Assembly (NCBI RefSeq): GCF_007641255.1
Contig: NZ_CP036259.1
Coordinates: 3,784,501 to 3,848,500, forward strand
Direction: 5' to 3'
Length of the DNA: 64,000 nucleotides
Source: Sporomusa termitida
GTDB lineage: Bacteria; Bacillota; Negativicutes; Sporomusales; Sporomusaceae
Of the stretch, positions 25,802 to 34,886 are shown one piece after another. The first letter of the stretch is position 1, and every line of letters begins with the position of its first letter. Below the pieces are notes generated by a model. It had not been told where the DNA came from, ran no database searches, and was given only the letters and a program-made list of their open reading frames with translations. The position numbers were made by a program, and so were the translations under genes.

Positions 25802-26773
25802 ATGAAGAAACAAATTGTATTTATGCTGATCATCCTTTTGGTCCTGACAGCGGCAGGCTGGAGCATAAAGCAAACAAACCGGCCCGCCGCTCAAAACCCC
25901 GCCACTATCAATATTGCCTATGTCAAACTGCCGCTCAACGTCCCTTCGATTATTGAGAAAAAACTGGAGCTGTTTGAAAAAGAATTTGCCGGCGACAATA
26001 TCAAGGTTGCGTTTCCGGAAATAACCGAAGGTCCGAAAATGACAGCCGCCTTAGCGTCCGGTTCACTGGACTTCTGCAGCGCCCTGGGCGGAACCTCGGC
26101 TATACTGGCAGCAGCTAACGGCCTTGACATTAAAATCATCGGCATCCATAGCCGGGCCCCCAGGGCGTTCGTCATTATGACCAAAGATCCGGCAATACAA
26201 ACCGTGGCCGACCTTAAAGGCTGGACAGTGGCCGGACCGAAAGGAACCATCCTCCACCAGTTGCTGCTGGCGGCCCTCAAACAGCAGCGCATTGCCGGTG
26301 ATACTGTTAAATTTGTCAATACGGGCATTCCCCAGGGGGTTACAGCCCTGATGGCCGGCAATGCCGATGCGGCGCTGGTGGCCGGTCCGGCTGTGCCCCA
26401 AGCAGTGGCAGCCGGTGCCCGGATTATTACCACCGGGGAGGGCCTGCTGGACGCCACGATTGTCATTGCGGTGGAAGGAAAGTTTCTCCGGGAACACCCT
26501 GAGCTTGTTAAGCGCTATATGAAAGTCCACCGGCAAAGCTTAGCCTATATGCAGAGCCATCCGGACGAGGTATACCGGCTGACGGCGGAGGAAACCGGCA
26601 TAGCGGTGGAAGATGTCCAAAAGATGTATGGCTGGTATGACTTCAAGCCGACAATCACCGGCGACGACATCCGTGATTTGGAAAAAACCCAGGATTTTTT
26701 GCTGCAAAACGGCTTACTTACCCAAACGGTTGAGATACCGAAGTTAATCAAGGATATGAGCACCGAATTTTAA
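25802..26773 (+). CDS. ABC transporter substrate-binding protein (nitrate/sulfonate/taurine type)
   Basis: A 323-residue exported protein. A signal peptide (KKQIVFMLIILLVLTAAG) is followed directly by W where a lipoprotein would have Cys, so it looks like a degenerate lipobox and may be released or anchored by its signal. The mature part matches the SsuA/TauA family (GPKMTAALASGSLDF, DLKGWTVAGPKGT, FKPTITGDDI). No permease or ATPase gene is adjacent, so it is an orphan subunit. The ATG at 25802 is chosen because GGAG lies 11 bases upstream, while the GTG codons before it abut that site. Confidence 0.85.
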   Translation: MKKQIVFMLIILLVLTAAGWSIKQTNRPAAQNPATINIAYVKLPLNVPSIIEKKLELFEKEFAGDNIKVAFPEITEGPKMTAALASGSLDFCSALGGTSAILAAANGLDIKIIGIHSRAPRAFVIMTKDPAIQTVADLKGWTVAGPKGTILHQLLLAALKQQRIAGDTVKFVNTGIPQGVTALMAGNADAALVAGPAVPQAVAAGARIITTGEGLLDATIVIAVEGKFLREHPELVKRYMKVHRQSLAYMQSHPDEVYRLTAEETGIAVEDVQKMYGWYDFKPTITGDDIRDLEKTQDFLLQNGLLTQTVEIPKLIKDMSTEF

Positions 26774-26781
26774 TTGCCCCT

Positions 26782-26810
26782 TTGACTTGCCTTGCATTAT
26801 TTTTTATGAT
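26782..26810 (+). promoter_or_regulatory. Promoter of the T-box operon
   Basis: TTGACT-N17-TATGAT, ideal spacing. Transcription would start near 26818, just before T-box stem I. Confidence 0.75.
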
Positions 26811-26830
26811 ACTATAAGTACAAATTAACA

Positions 26831-27062
26831 ATGAAGCATGTGATGACAGGGACAGTACCAAAACAGTCTTACCCTCCAGAGAGCCGGCTAGGGTGAAAAC
26901 CGGCGGAAGCTATTTTGGGAAAGCCACCCTTGAGCTGTAGGCTGAAATCAGTAAGTGCTACCGTTGCCTGGCGTTAACAGGTCAGAGCGAGCCGCTTGCC
27001 GGCTAATCTAGGTGGTACCGCGGGAACTATGATCCCGTCCTTTTCTAAGGACGGGATTTTTT
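26831..27062 (+). ncRNA. T-box leader, probable tRNA-Ala sensor
   Basis: All T-box landmarks are present. Stem I contains the AGUA/GAA loop-E motif around the specifier loop, flanked by the CCAAAA/UUUUGG stem; the distal AGAGAGCCGGCUAGGGUG loop is present. The T-box bulge UGGU (27013-27016) sits in GGUGGUACCGCGG, and an intrinsic terminator (27032-27057, 11-bp stem, six U) follows. The specifier loop strand is GAAAGCCAC (26919-26927), giving GCC (Ala) or AGC (Ser) by register. The UGGU bulge pairs with an A73 discriminator, as in tRNA-Ala, not G73 as in tRNA-Ser, so alanine is favoured. It would raise expression of lrp and the aminotransferase when charged tRNA-Ala runs low. Confidence 0.9.
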
Positions 27063-27095
27063 ATTTTTATTACACCTTTAGGAGGCTATCTATTC

Positions 27096-27575
27096 ATGAA
27101 AGAGTTACTGGATCTATTGGAAAAAGACTGTACCCAGCCGCTGGAACAGCTGGCAGCCCTGCTCCGCCGTTCCCAGGACGAGGTTGCCGCTCAGATTAAA
27201 CAGCTGGAAGCCGAGAAAGTCATTGTCAAATACCAGCCGATCATTAATTGGGAGCAGGTCGGCGAAGACCGGGTAACCGCCATTATTGACGTGCGCATTA
27301 CCCCCCAGCGGGAGGTGGGCTTTGATGCCATAGCCGAACGCATCTGCCGGTTTCCCGAGGTAGTCACCCTGTATCTGATGTCAGGCGCTTATGATTTGAG
27401 CGTCATGGTGGAAGGCCACACCCTGAAAGAGGTTTCCCAGTTTGTGGCCACCAAGCTATCGACCATTGACGGTGTTATCAGCACGACAACCCATTTTATG
27501 TTAAAACGCTATAAATATGCCGGTGTTATCATCGAAGACCGGGAAGACGACCGCCGGCTGGTGGTGTCGCCATGA
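27096..27575 (+). CDS. Lrp/AsnC-family transcriptional regulator
   Basis: A 159-residue regulator: N-terminal winged helix-turn-helix (about 10-60) and a RAM/AsnC ligand domain with VTLYLMSGAYDLSVMVEG. The first 50 residues are slightly divergent from Lrp itself. It probably senses an amino acid and controls the aminotransferase that overlaps its stop by four bases (ATGA). It is downstream of an alanine-type T-box, so its level would itself respond to alanine supply. AGGAGG lies ten bases before the ATG. Confidence 0.92.
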   Translation: MKELLDLLEKDCTQPLEQLAALLRRSQDEVAAQIKQLEAEKVIVKYQPIINWEQVGEDRVTAIIDVRITPQREVGFDAIAERICRFPEVVTLYLMSGAYDLSVMVEGHTLKEVSQFVATKLSTIDGVISTTTHFMLKRYKYAGVIIEDREDDRRLVVSP

Positions 27576-28738
27576 ACTGGGCCGACCGCCTGTCACCGGC
27601 CGTTAAAGCAGTTCCCCCCTCAGGCATCAGACGGTTCTTCGATATCGCCGCGGAAATGAAAGGGGTTATCTCGCTCGGTGTTGGCGAACCCGACTTTATC
27701 ACCCCCTGGCATATCCGTGAAAGCTGCGTCCATGGACTCCATAAAGGCTACACCACCTACACCTCAAATTATGGCCTGTTAGAGCTCAGGGAAGCCATTG
27801 CCCAGACGATTTATAATAACTACAACGTAAACTATGACCCCCGCCAGGAGGTCCTGGTCACCGTTGGCGTCAGCGAGGCTCTGGATCTGGCAGTCCGGGC
27901 CCTGCTCAGCCCCGGCGATGAGGTGCTGATCCCCGAACCCTGTTATGTATCCTATAAAGCCTGCGTGCTGCTGGCCGGCGGTGTGCCGGTACCGGTGCCA
28001 ACAACCATTGACCACGAATTCCGCGTCACTGCCGGACAATTGGCAAAGCTGGTCACGCCCCGCACCAAGGCATTATTAATCGGTTATCCCAACAACCCGA
28101 CAGGGGCCATTATGCCCCAAAAAGAACTGGCGGCCATTGCCCGATTTGCGGAAAAACATGATCTGATTGTTATTTCGGATGAAATATATGCCGACCTGAC
28201 CTACGACGGACCCCATACCTGTTTTGCCAGTCTGCCGGCCATGCGGGACCGCACAATTCTCTTAAACGGGTTTTCCAAAGCCTATGCCATGACCGGCTGG
28301 CGGATCGGCTATGCCTTATCCAATCCTGACTTTATTGCCGCCATGAATAAGATTCACCAGTACACCATGCTCTGCGCGCCAATTACCGCTCAATTGGGGG
28401 CCATCGAAGCCCTCCGCCACGGCAAAGACAAAATGGAAAAAATGGTGGCCGAGTATAACTGCCGCCGCCAGCTCATGCGGGAGGGAATGCAGAATATTGG
28501 CCTGACCTGCTTTGAGCCGAAAGGCGCCTTCTATATCTTCCCGTCCATTACAGAGACCGGCCTGACCTCCACGCAATTTGCGGAAGAACTCCTGGTGTCG
28601 GAAAAAGTAGCGGTTGTTCCCGGCGATGCTTTCGGGGCCAGCGGCGAAGGCTTCATCCGCTGCTCTTATGCCTCCTCCATCGGCAATCTTACCGAAGCGT
28701 TGAGCAGAATCGGGCGTTTTGTCCAACAACACCGTTAA
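27572..28738 (+). CDS. Class I/II aminotransferase
   Basis: A 388-residue fold-type-I PLP enzyme. LGVGEPDFITP and YPNNPTGA are family signatures, SDEIYADLTYDG follows, and the PLP lysine is in NGFSKAYAMTGWRIGY. It belongs to the aspartate/alanine aminotransferase group (PatA/AspC-like) and transfers amino groups between amino acids and 2-oxo acids. The substrate is not fixed by sequence. Its place after an alanine-type T-box and an Lrp regulator points to alanine synthesis or another pyruvate-linked transamination. It overlaps the lrp gene by four bases and is the end of the operon. Confidence 0.93.
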   Translation: MNWADRLSPAVKAVPPSGIRRFFDIAAEMKGVISLGVGEPDFITPWHIRESCVHGLHKGYTTYTSNYGLLELREAIAQTIYNNYNVNYDPRQEVLVTVGVSEALDLAVRALLSPGDEVLIPEPCYVSYKACVLLAGGVPVPVPTTIDHEFRVTAGQLAKLVTPRTKALLIGYPNNPTGAIMPQKELAAIARFAEKHDLIVISDEIYADLTYDGPHTCFASLPAMRDRTILLNGFSKAYAMTGWRIGYALSNPDFIAAMNKIHQYTMLCAPITAQLGAIEALRHGKDKMEKMVAEYNCRRQLMREGMQNIGLTCFEPKGAFYIFPSITETGLTSTQFAEELLVSEKVAVVPGDAFGASGEGFIRCSYASSIGNLTEALSRIGRFVQQHR

Positions 28739-28742
28739 ATGA

Positions 28743-29714
28743 TTAACAGCCGTAATTGGCCGCCAGCTCACGGCAGCACCTAAAACCTGCCAGCGGTGCC
28801 GCCTGGGTTACAGCCCGGATGACGGCCTGGGCAACAGCCTGAGCGGCCAGGATGCCGACGGCATTGACATTGGCTGCCGTCCGGCCGGTAGCCAGAGTAA
28901 AAATAGTATCACCATCCAAGAGAGTATGGGCCGGGCGGATTGTCCGGGCATAACCATTATGGGCCATGGAGGCCACCTTATTCGCCTCACTTTTAGTTAA
29001 TGCCGCATTGGTGACTACGGTACCGATTGTCGTGTTGGCGGTGAACAGGCCGGCATGCTGTTCGTACCGGTCAATCAGCCCCTGCTCACAGTTGAGAAAG
29101 CGAAACGGAGTTTCGTTAAAAGCACCGGCCAGAATCTTGCCGTTTACAGGGTTAACAACATCGCCGAGGCAGTTTACAGCCACAATCGCCCCCACCAGCA
29201 GCGGCCCGGCCGTCAGGCAGCAGGTGCCGATCCCGCCTTTCATAGCCTGCTCCATACCATACACCTTACCTACCGTCGCCCCGGTCCCGGCCCCTACCGA
29301 CCCTTCAGGCACCACCGGCCCCGCAGCCGCCAGGCAGGCGGCATAGCCCATGGCCTTATCCGGTCTGACCCGGTAATCGCCGCAAGTCAGGTCAAACAGG
29401 ACCGCCCCGGCCACAATCGGCACTTTGGTTACGCCAACATCAAACCCGGCCCCCTGTTCCTCCAGATACTGCATAACCCCGGCCGCGGCGTCAAGACCGA
29501 AAGCGCTGCCGCCCGCCAGTAATACGGCCTGCACCCTGTCAACATGGTTTACCGGCTTCAATAAATCTGTTTCCCGCGTACCGGGAGCGCCGCCCCACAC
29601 ATCAACCCCGGCCACAGCGCCCTCCCGGCACAGGATAACTGTACAGCCGGTGGCGGCAGTAAAATCCTGGGCATGGCCAATCTCAATACCGGCAATATCA
29701 GTCAGTTTTGCCAT
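28743..29714 (-). CDS. P1-family peptidase (DmpA-like)
   Basis: A 323-residue protein of the DmpA/L-aminopeptidase D-Ala-esterase family: AKLTDIAGIEIGHAQD, VLLAGGSAFGLDAAAGV, EGSVGAGTGATVGK and TTIGTVVTNAALTK, the last around the usual self-cleavage site. DmpA-type enzymes mature by autocatalytic cleavage to an N-terminal-nucleophile hydrolase; the nucleophile here follows an ANT-TIGTVV junction and should be checked. The ATG at 29714 is used because AAAGGA lies ten bases upstream. It ends four bases from the converging aminotransferase stop with no terminator between. Confidence 0.85.
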   Translation of the reverse strand: MAKLTDIAGIEIGHAQDFTAATGCTVILCREGAVAGVDVWGGAPGTRETDLLKPVNHVDRVQAVLLAGGSAFGLDAAAGVMQYLEEQGAGFDVGVTKVPIVAGAVLFDLTCGDYRVRPDKAMGYAACLAAAGPVVPEGSVGAGTGATVGKVYGMEQAMKGGIGTCCLTAGPLLVGAIVAVNCLGDVVNPVNGKILAGAFNETPFRFLNCEQGLIDRYEQHAGLFTANTTIGTVVTNAALTKSEANKVASMAHNGYARTIRPAHTLLDGDTIFTLATGRTAANVNAVGILAAQAVAQAVIRAVTQAAPLAGFRCCRELAANYGC

Positions 29715-29935
29715 CGTTCTTACCATCCTTTCGGTAGACCAGATATTCAGGGATTACTGCCGCCGCTGCACCAACAACAAAGCCATTATTGCCCTCCTCT
29801 TGCAACCTATTATTCCCCTTGACTTCTTGGTTCAGCAGAATATTTCCTCCAAAGGCTAACCAAAACCGCCCCGCCCGCATACAATGCAACAAATCAACGC
29901 TGGTTAGCGTAATAGATTAAGAGGGGGACTACTCA

Positions 29936-30037
29936 ATGAGTGGGTTTGGCAAAGGCAGTAATTCGTGTTCAATTATCATTATTATTATCATTCTGTTGTT
30001 TTTCTGCTTCTGCGATAACGATTCGACAAAATGTTAA
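29936..30037 (+). CDS. 33-residue hydrophobic membrane peptide
   Basis: A short ORF starting ATG after GAGGGGG, nine bases upstream. The product begins MSGFGKGSNSCS, has eight or more consecutive Ile plus Leu/Phe residues forming one transmembrane helix, and ends FCFCDNDSTKC. Its glycine-rich start and single helix resemble the YjcZ-type spore or membrane peptides common in Firmicutes, but no family is assigned with confidence. The four cysteines are notable. It lies between a P1 peptidase gene and an interspersed repeat. Confidence 0.6.
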   Translation: MSGFGKGSNSCSIIIIIIILLFFCFCDNDSTKC

Positions 30038-30043
30038 GCTTTT

Positions 30044-30270
30044 AGTACCTTGACCGGATCAAAACTTTGCTTAGCTTGCGGATCTTTTCCGCCCTGCTTC
30101 GTTGTCGTCGCCTTACATATGTCCGCTATGCGCGGCCCGCGCAAGTAATAAGCGACCTCTCGCCTACCGGCTCATTCAAGCAGATCTTAATGAATCAGCT
30201 AGCGTCCTCCGCCTAGCAGAACGAAAAATCTCCCCAACCTAACCCAAATTTCCAACCCGGTCAAGGTACT
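30044..30270. repeat. Interspersed repeat, copy 2
   Basis: Ends AGTACCTTGACCGG and CCGGTCAAGGTACT form 14-bp perfect inverted repeats. Interior blocks (CCCTGCTT...GTCGTCGCCTTACATATGTCCG and AAATCTCCCCAACCTAACCC) are the reverse complements of copy 1 at 12105. This copy carries about 70 extra bases (around 30142-30215). No coding potential; MITE-like. Confidence 0.82.
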
Positions 30271-30282
30271 CGTACTTTACCG

Positions 30283-30315
30283 ACAGGCCGCAGTCCACTC
30301 CGGGCTGCGGCCTGT
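30283..30315 (-). terminator. Hairpin after the chemoreceptor gene
   Basis: ACAGGCCGCAG pairs with CTGCGGCCTGT (30305-30315) around an 11-base loop, about ten bases past the stop. The minus strand lacks a strong T tract. Confidence 0.55.
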
Positions 30316-30325
30316 TCCATTAATG

Positions 30326-32239
30326 CTAGGTTTTATTTACCAGACTGTCGGCGGTTGCCGCTATTTCCTGGCACTTTGCCGTAACCTCCTGGATAGTTGC
30401 CGAAATGCTGGTGATTTCCGAGCTTACTGCATCCATCTTGGTTTCCAGGACATTGGATATACTAAATATGGCTTCGATCTGCCCGGCGATCGCATCTACA
30501 CTGGCTTGCGTGGAGGCAACCGTATCTTTAGACCTGTCAGCCAAAATTCGCACCTCGTTGGCCACCACCGCAAACCCTTTGCCATGCTCGCCGGCCCGGG
30601 CCGCTTCAATAGCCGCATTCAGGGACAGCAGGTTGGTTTGGCCGGCAATACCGACAATCTCATCCGAGGCCTGGGTAAAGCTCTGCAGCTTGGCTTCCAC
30701 CTGACGTACACTATCCCGGAGTTCATTGGCAGTCTGGAGTAAGGACAGCACCTCCAGGTTAATGGCCTCAATACTCCTGGCATTTTCACTGCTGCCCAGC
30801 GAAACCTCCTGAATAGCGCTGTTTATATCTCGGACCCGTTCCTCCAGCCGGCTGGCCGCGGCCGACCGCGCCTCACTCAGGACTTTCACTTCCGCCATCA
30901 TTTCTTCAATCTCCCGGTTCTTCCCCATTGCCTCCTGGTGTTCCCGGGCCAATTCCTGCCGGTTATAATCAATACAGTTATCAGGATGGTTAAACCCGTT
31001 GGCAACAGCCTGCGCAAAATTGCGGCAGTTGCCGAAACCACAGGCATAACAGTTTATGTTCTGTGAGTCCTCAGTCGTTTTATGCAGCCTGGCAAATACC
31101 GGCCTAATGGCTGCAGCGGACGAGTCCGGAACCGTAACACTGCCGGACTCGTCCTGATACTGGCAGGTAAAGTCGCTGAGTCTGAGTTCTTTATCAAATT
31201 TTGCAAATAAGGCATATACCTTCTTATAAAACATCTTTTTACTCTGCTCTTTAACCTTGGCCGCTTTCAGCCTGTTCATCATATAGTCGATGTCATCAAT
31301 AGGGATATCCTTGGCCGTGCCTGTTCCTTTATTGCAGCCATTCATGCAGTTAAGGATATCAACCAGCAGGGGCAGCGGCTTGCCGTCCTTGACCCGCTGG
31401 GCATATTCCGTCAGATAGTGGTAGGCATGCTGCGGCCCTTCCACCTGCCGGATCCAGATGCCGCCGTCGCCGGTATGGTGCTCGACATTTTCCCGCAACC
31501 CGCCCGGCCGGCTGAAAGTAAGGCCGATCCCACAGGTGTCGCCGTCAAAATCGGCCTCAGGATACTGGGATAAAACAATGTGATTGCGTACAAGGTATTC
31601 TTCTACTTTCCTGAAAGTAACATTATACTCAACCAGTCCCTGGGTGGTCGTTTCATTGATCTCGTCAATCTTGCCAATGCAGGGTGACAAAAAGGCCAGC
31701 TTATCTTTAATCCCGGCATATTGCCTGAGATAGACGGCAGTACACAGCATCGGGCTGTGAATAGGCGCCAGCCGGGATATTAATTCCGGTTTATACTTCT
31801 CAACATAATTAACAATCGCCGGACAGGGCTGGGCAATAACAGAATCAAGCTTATATTCTTTGATTGCCTTTAAATAAGCCCAGGTAGTAATATCAGCACC
31901 AAACGACACATCATAGATTACCTTTACCCCGAGTGACCTTAGATAACCAAATAACCTTTTATAGTCAAAATTAAACCGTACAGCCGGAGCGGCAACCACT
32001 GAGATTTTACCGCCCTGCTTAAGGTCGGCAAAAAACCTTTCCGTGTCATCGGCGAAATCCCGGGCCTGGTGATCGCAGACATCCAGACACTCCCCACAGT
32101 GAATACACTTGACCTGATCAACCTTGACCTTATTCTGTCCGCCAACAGCATAGGCAATATTGGCACTTACCGGACATTTGGCAATACATTTGTTACAGCC
32201 GGCACATTTTTCCTCATTAGTCAGTAAAATATCTGACAT
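30326..32239 (-). CDS. Soluble chemotaxis receptor with [FeFe]-hydrogenase-like sensor domain
   Basis: A 637-residue fusion with no transmembrane helix. Residues 10-60 hold two 4Fe-4S ferredoxin motifs (Cys12/15/18/22 and 45/48/51/55). Residues about 75-310 match the [FeFe]-hydrogenase large subunit: H-cluster Cys139 in AQPCPA, Cys187 in SPCIGKIDE and Cys298/302 in [10 protein letters not shown]. The proton-relay cysteine of the usual TSCCP motif is replaced by Pro, as expected for a sensor rather than a catalyst. A further cluster (397/400/405/422) leads into a methyl-accepting signalling domain (about 440-637, with [24 protein letters not shown]). It probably steers taxis or another CheA pathway by redox or H2. 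Strong GGGGGGAG ribosome site. Confidence 0.9.
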   Translation of the reverse strand: MSDILLTNEEKCAGCNKCIAKCPVSANIAYAVGGQNKVKVDQVKCIHCGECLDVCDHQARDFADDTERFFADLKQGGKISVVAAPAVRFNFDYKRLFGYLRSLGVKVIYDVSFGADITTWAYLKAIKEYKLDSVIAQPCPAIVNYVEKYKPELISRLAPIHSPMLCTAVYLRQYAGIKDKLAFLSPCIGKIDEINETTTQGLVEYNVTFRKVEEYLVRNHIVLSQYPEADFDGDTCGIGLTFSRPGGLRENVEHHTGDGGIWIRQVEGPQHAYHYLTEYAQRVKDGKPLPLLVDILNCMNGCNKGTGTAKDIPIDDIDYMMNRLKAAKVKEQSKKMFYKKVYALFAKFDKELRLSDFTCQYQDESGSVTVPDSSAAAIRPVFARLHKTTEDSQNINCYACGFGNCRNFAQAVANGFNHPDNCIDYNRQELAREHQEAMGKNREIEEMMAEVKVLSEARSAAASRLEERVRDINSAIQEVSLGSSENARSIEAINLEVLSLLQTANELRDSVRQVEAKLQSFTQASDEIVGIAGQTNLLSLNAAIEAARAGEHGKGFAVVANEVRILADRSKDTVASTQASVDAIAGQIEAIFSISNVLETKMDAVSSEITSISATIQEVTAKCQEIAATADSLVNKT

Positions 32240-32747
32240 GCGACTCCCCCCAATACAAAGTTAATTTAAAATTACAACAAGTTCATTCTATCACATAGCC
32301 CGATAAATTTCGCTAAATAATGGCAATTTTCTGCTTTATATATGTATTTTATTACATAATCTGGTATTTCAACATTATTATAGAAGGTTTTACGCTTATA
32401 ACAAACGATTACTGCAAAATTATCAAAAATTAATAGGAAATAACTATATATTTTTTTGGAATATAATGTTATAATTATTATTCAGGGTATAGCTTATTCT
32501 CAGGCTTTACCATTAGAGCATAGTCAAAGCCATTCTCTTTAATTGCGTTGCGTCTCTTATTACGGCAAAAATTGATTTTGAGTTTACAGATAATCACCGG
32601 ACTCTGAATAATTGTGGACTTCGGAATCGATATAAGGATGTTCAGGGGTGACATTCACAGACGGTTGAGCGCAGCACCCTACGTATACAATATGTTATCT
32701 ACTGGCGATACTATGTAAAAGACATGAATAAAAGGAGGCAACATTCA
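32240..32747 (+). other. Long AT-rich leader region of the DEAD-box helicase gene
   Basis: About 500 bases without a gene, very AT-rich between 32270 and 32500. Several TATAAT-like hexamers occur (for example near 32465-32475) but none has a convincing -35 partner. Such long leaders occur before cold-inducible helicase genes; no known riboswitch motif was seen. Confidence 0.35.
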
Positions 32748-34163
32748 TTGGAAAAATTCAAAGAGCTAGGAATTAGTGATTTGACAATTCGGGCTCTTAC
32801 TGATATGGGCTTTGAAGAACCAACTCCCATCCAGGAACAGGCTATTCCCACCTTGCTTACAGGCAGGGATTTAGTCGGACAGGCACAAACAGGCACAGGC
32901 AAGACAGCCGCATTTGGTATTCCTTTATTACAAAACCTGAAAAACATCCTCGGTGGTATTCAGGGCATCGTATTAACCCCGACCCGCGAACTGGCGATTC
33001 AGGTTGCGGAAGAGTTGAATAAACTTGGCCAGTTCTCACAAATTCGCGCCCTGCCTATTTACGGCGGACAGGACATACAACGGCAGATCAGAGCCCTGCA
33101 AAGAAAGCCGCACATTATTGTCGCAACCCCGGGCCGGCTGATGGATCACATGGACCGGCGCACCATCAGGCTTAACGACATCAAAATGGTGGTGCTCGAT
33201 GAAGCCGACGAGATGCTCAACATGGGTTTTATTGAGGATATTGAGAAAATCCTGAGCACTACCCCTGATTCACGCCAGACTTTGCTGTTTTCGGCAACCA
33301 TGCCCAGACAGATTCAAAACCTGGCGCAAAAATTTCTGAAAGATCCTGTCCTTATCAGTACTAAATCCAAAGAAGTCACTGTTCCGCTTATTGAACAGCA
33401 TTATTACGAACTGCACGACAGGCAGAAATTTGACGTACTTTGCCGTCTCCTGGACATCCAGTCGCCGGAACTGGCTATCGTTTTCGGCAGGACCAAACGC
33501 CGGGTGGATGAGTTGACCGAGGCGTTAAAAAAACGCGGCTATTCGGCGGAAGGCATTCATGGCGACCTGACTCAGGCTAAGCGGGATGCCGTACTCCGGC
33601 AGTTCAGAGAAGGTATCGTCGATATTTTAGTGGCCACAGATGTTGCCGCCAGAGGTCTCGATGTCAGCGGCGTTACCCATGTATATAATTTTGATATCCC
33701 TCAGGACCCCGAAAGTTATGTACACCGCGTCGGCCGTACCGGCCGGGCCGGCCAAACCGGCTTGGCAACCACCTTTGTCATTCCCCGCGAGCTGGAACAG
33801 CTTCGTTCCATTGAACGAATTACCAAGCGGAAAATCGTGCGCATGACCGTCCCCACCGTCAATGATGCTATCGAAGGCCAGCAACGCCTGGCCATCGAGA
33901 AGCTGCTTAACCAGATCGAGGAAGGTAACCTGGAACGCTATCGGGGCCGGGCCGAGGAACTGCTCGCTGAGACCGACTCTGTATCCCTGCTGTCAGCGGC
34001 GTTAAAGCTATTAACCAAGGAACCTGACAACACTCCCATTAAAATTACGGAAGAGGCACCATTACGGACCCGCTCCTTTGGCAGCAAACGCCGCCAGCCA
34101 GAGCACCGGAAAGATACTGCTTCCGGCAAGCCACGTTATAAAACAGGCGGTTACAAAAAATAA
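32748..34163 (+). CDS. DEAD-box RNA helicase (CshA/DeaD-like)
   Basis: A 471-residue helicase: Q motif ([14 protein letters not shown]), Walker [33 protein letters not shown], and the C-terminal RecA motifs DVAARGLDV and [12 protein letters not shown]-terminal basic tail ([14 protein letters not shown] onward) would bind RNA. It unwinds RNA during decay, ribosome assembly or cold growth. The TTG at 32748 is used because AGGAGG lies nine bases upstream; the ATG at 32724 precedes that site and would put it inside the gene. Confidence 0.93.
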   Translation: MEKFKELGISDLTIRALTDMGFEEPTPIQEQAIPTLLTGRDLVGQAQTGTGKTAAFGIPLLQNLKNILGGIQGIVLTPTRELAIQVAEELNKLGQFSQIRALPIYGGQDIQRQIRALQRKPHIIVATPGRLMDHMDRRTIRLNDIKMVVLDEADEMLNMGFIEDIEKILSTTPDSRQTLLFSATMPRQIQNLAQKFLKDPVLISTKSKEVTVPLIEQHYYELHDRQKFDVLCRLLDIQSPELAIVFGRTKRRVDELTEALKKRGYSAEGIHGDLTQAKRDAVLRQFREGIVDILVATDVAARGLDVSGVTHVYNFDIPQDPESYVHRVGRTGRAGQTGLATTFVIPRELEQLRSIERITKRKIVRMTVPTVNDAIEGQQRLAIEKLLNQIEEGNLERYRGRAEELLAETDSVSLLSAALKLLTKEPDNTPIKITEEAPLRTRSFGSKRRQPEHRKDTASGKPRYKTGGYKK

Positions 34164-34207
34164 GACCGACCAGAGGGCTTACCTCCCGGACAATAGCGAA
34201 GCCAGCC

Positions 34208-34262
34208 CTATTAAAGCAAACAGACAGTTTCCCTGAGGGAAACTGTCTGTTTGCTTTAATAG
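34208..34262. terminator. Bidirectional terminator, 26-bp perfect stem
   Basis: Arms 34208-34233 and 34237-34262 with a TGA loop, an unusually long perfect hairpin between converging genes. Flanked by A- and T-rich ends on both strands. Confidence 0.85.
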
Positions 34263-34343
34263 CAAAAATCTATTTTCCGGCATGGCTGGCTTTCATATTA
34301 TCTGCCTGCGGAACATCATTTTAACCTCGGCCTGCCCATTATT

Positions 34344-34886
34344 TTAGTTGTTTTTCTCATAGTTTCTGGCAATATCATACATGGAGTCAGCAAATGTTTT
34401 GGGGGTAACGGCGGCAAACTTAGCACTCTTCTTGGTTTCCTCCAGTAACGTTCCCTGTTCGCTGAATACCCGGCTCTCGGTCACAGCATACTTTTTTCCC
34501 CTGACCTGAAACACCATCTGCATTTCACTGTAGGCGACTTTATCATTTGCCGGCAGCTGCTGTTTGTACTTTTCGGTCAGCTTGCCAATAACCTCAGGGT
34601 CCGTAAAAATGGTTTTAACCAGAACATAAACCAGCTTTTTGTCGGCTTCATCCTTACGCAGCGACTTGTTGTCAAAGGCATACCTGCCGATATCATTGGC
34701 AAAAACATAAGACCAGCGCTGCCGTTCAAGATCCTCAGCCGTTGGTTTTTTCAGCACACTAATCTGCCAGTCCAGCGGCGAAGTTTCGGCCTGTTCCTCA
34801 GCCTGTACCGGCCCTGGCAGCAGGAAGCAACACAAAAGCACCAATAATAATCGTTTTTTTATGACAAAACCCTCCTTTTGCAGCAT
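34344..34886 (-). CDS. Exported hypothetical protein
   Basis: A protein of about 170-180 residues with a signal peptide (KKRLLLVLLCCFLLPGPVQA, cleavage before EEQ) and a mixed alpha/beta mature part with no recognised family. It is likely periplasmic or secreted. The only in-frame ATG (34886) lies before the strong AAAGGAGGG site; that site is eight bases upstream of an ATA codon (34862-34860) where the signal peptide starts. So initiation may be at ATA, an unusual start, giving about 172 residues; the ATG is the alternative. Confidence 0.68.
   Translation of the reverse strand: MLQKEGFVIKKRLLLVLLCCFLLPGPVQAEEQAETSPLDWQISVLKKPTAEDLERQRWSYVFANDIGRYAFDNKSLRKDEADKKLVYVLVKTIFTDPEVIGKLTEKYKQQLPANDKVAYSEMQMVFQVRGKKYAVTESRVFSEQGTLLEETKKSAKFAAVTPKTFADSMYDIARNYEKNN

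Noticed and set aside
26919-26927. Serine-specific T-box (AGC register)
   Set aside because: The UGGU bulge requires an A discriminator, but tRNA-Ser has G; the GCC (Ala) register also leaves a purine after the codon.
29698-29892. Short minus-strand ORF upstream of the P1 peptidase
   Set aside because: It overlaps the peptidase start, lacks a suitable start site and shows no family-like sequence.
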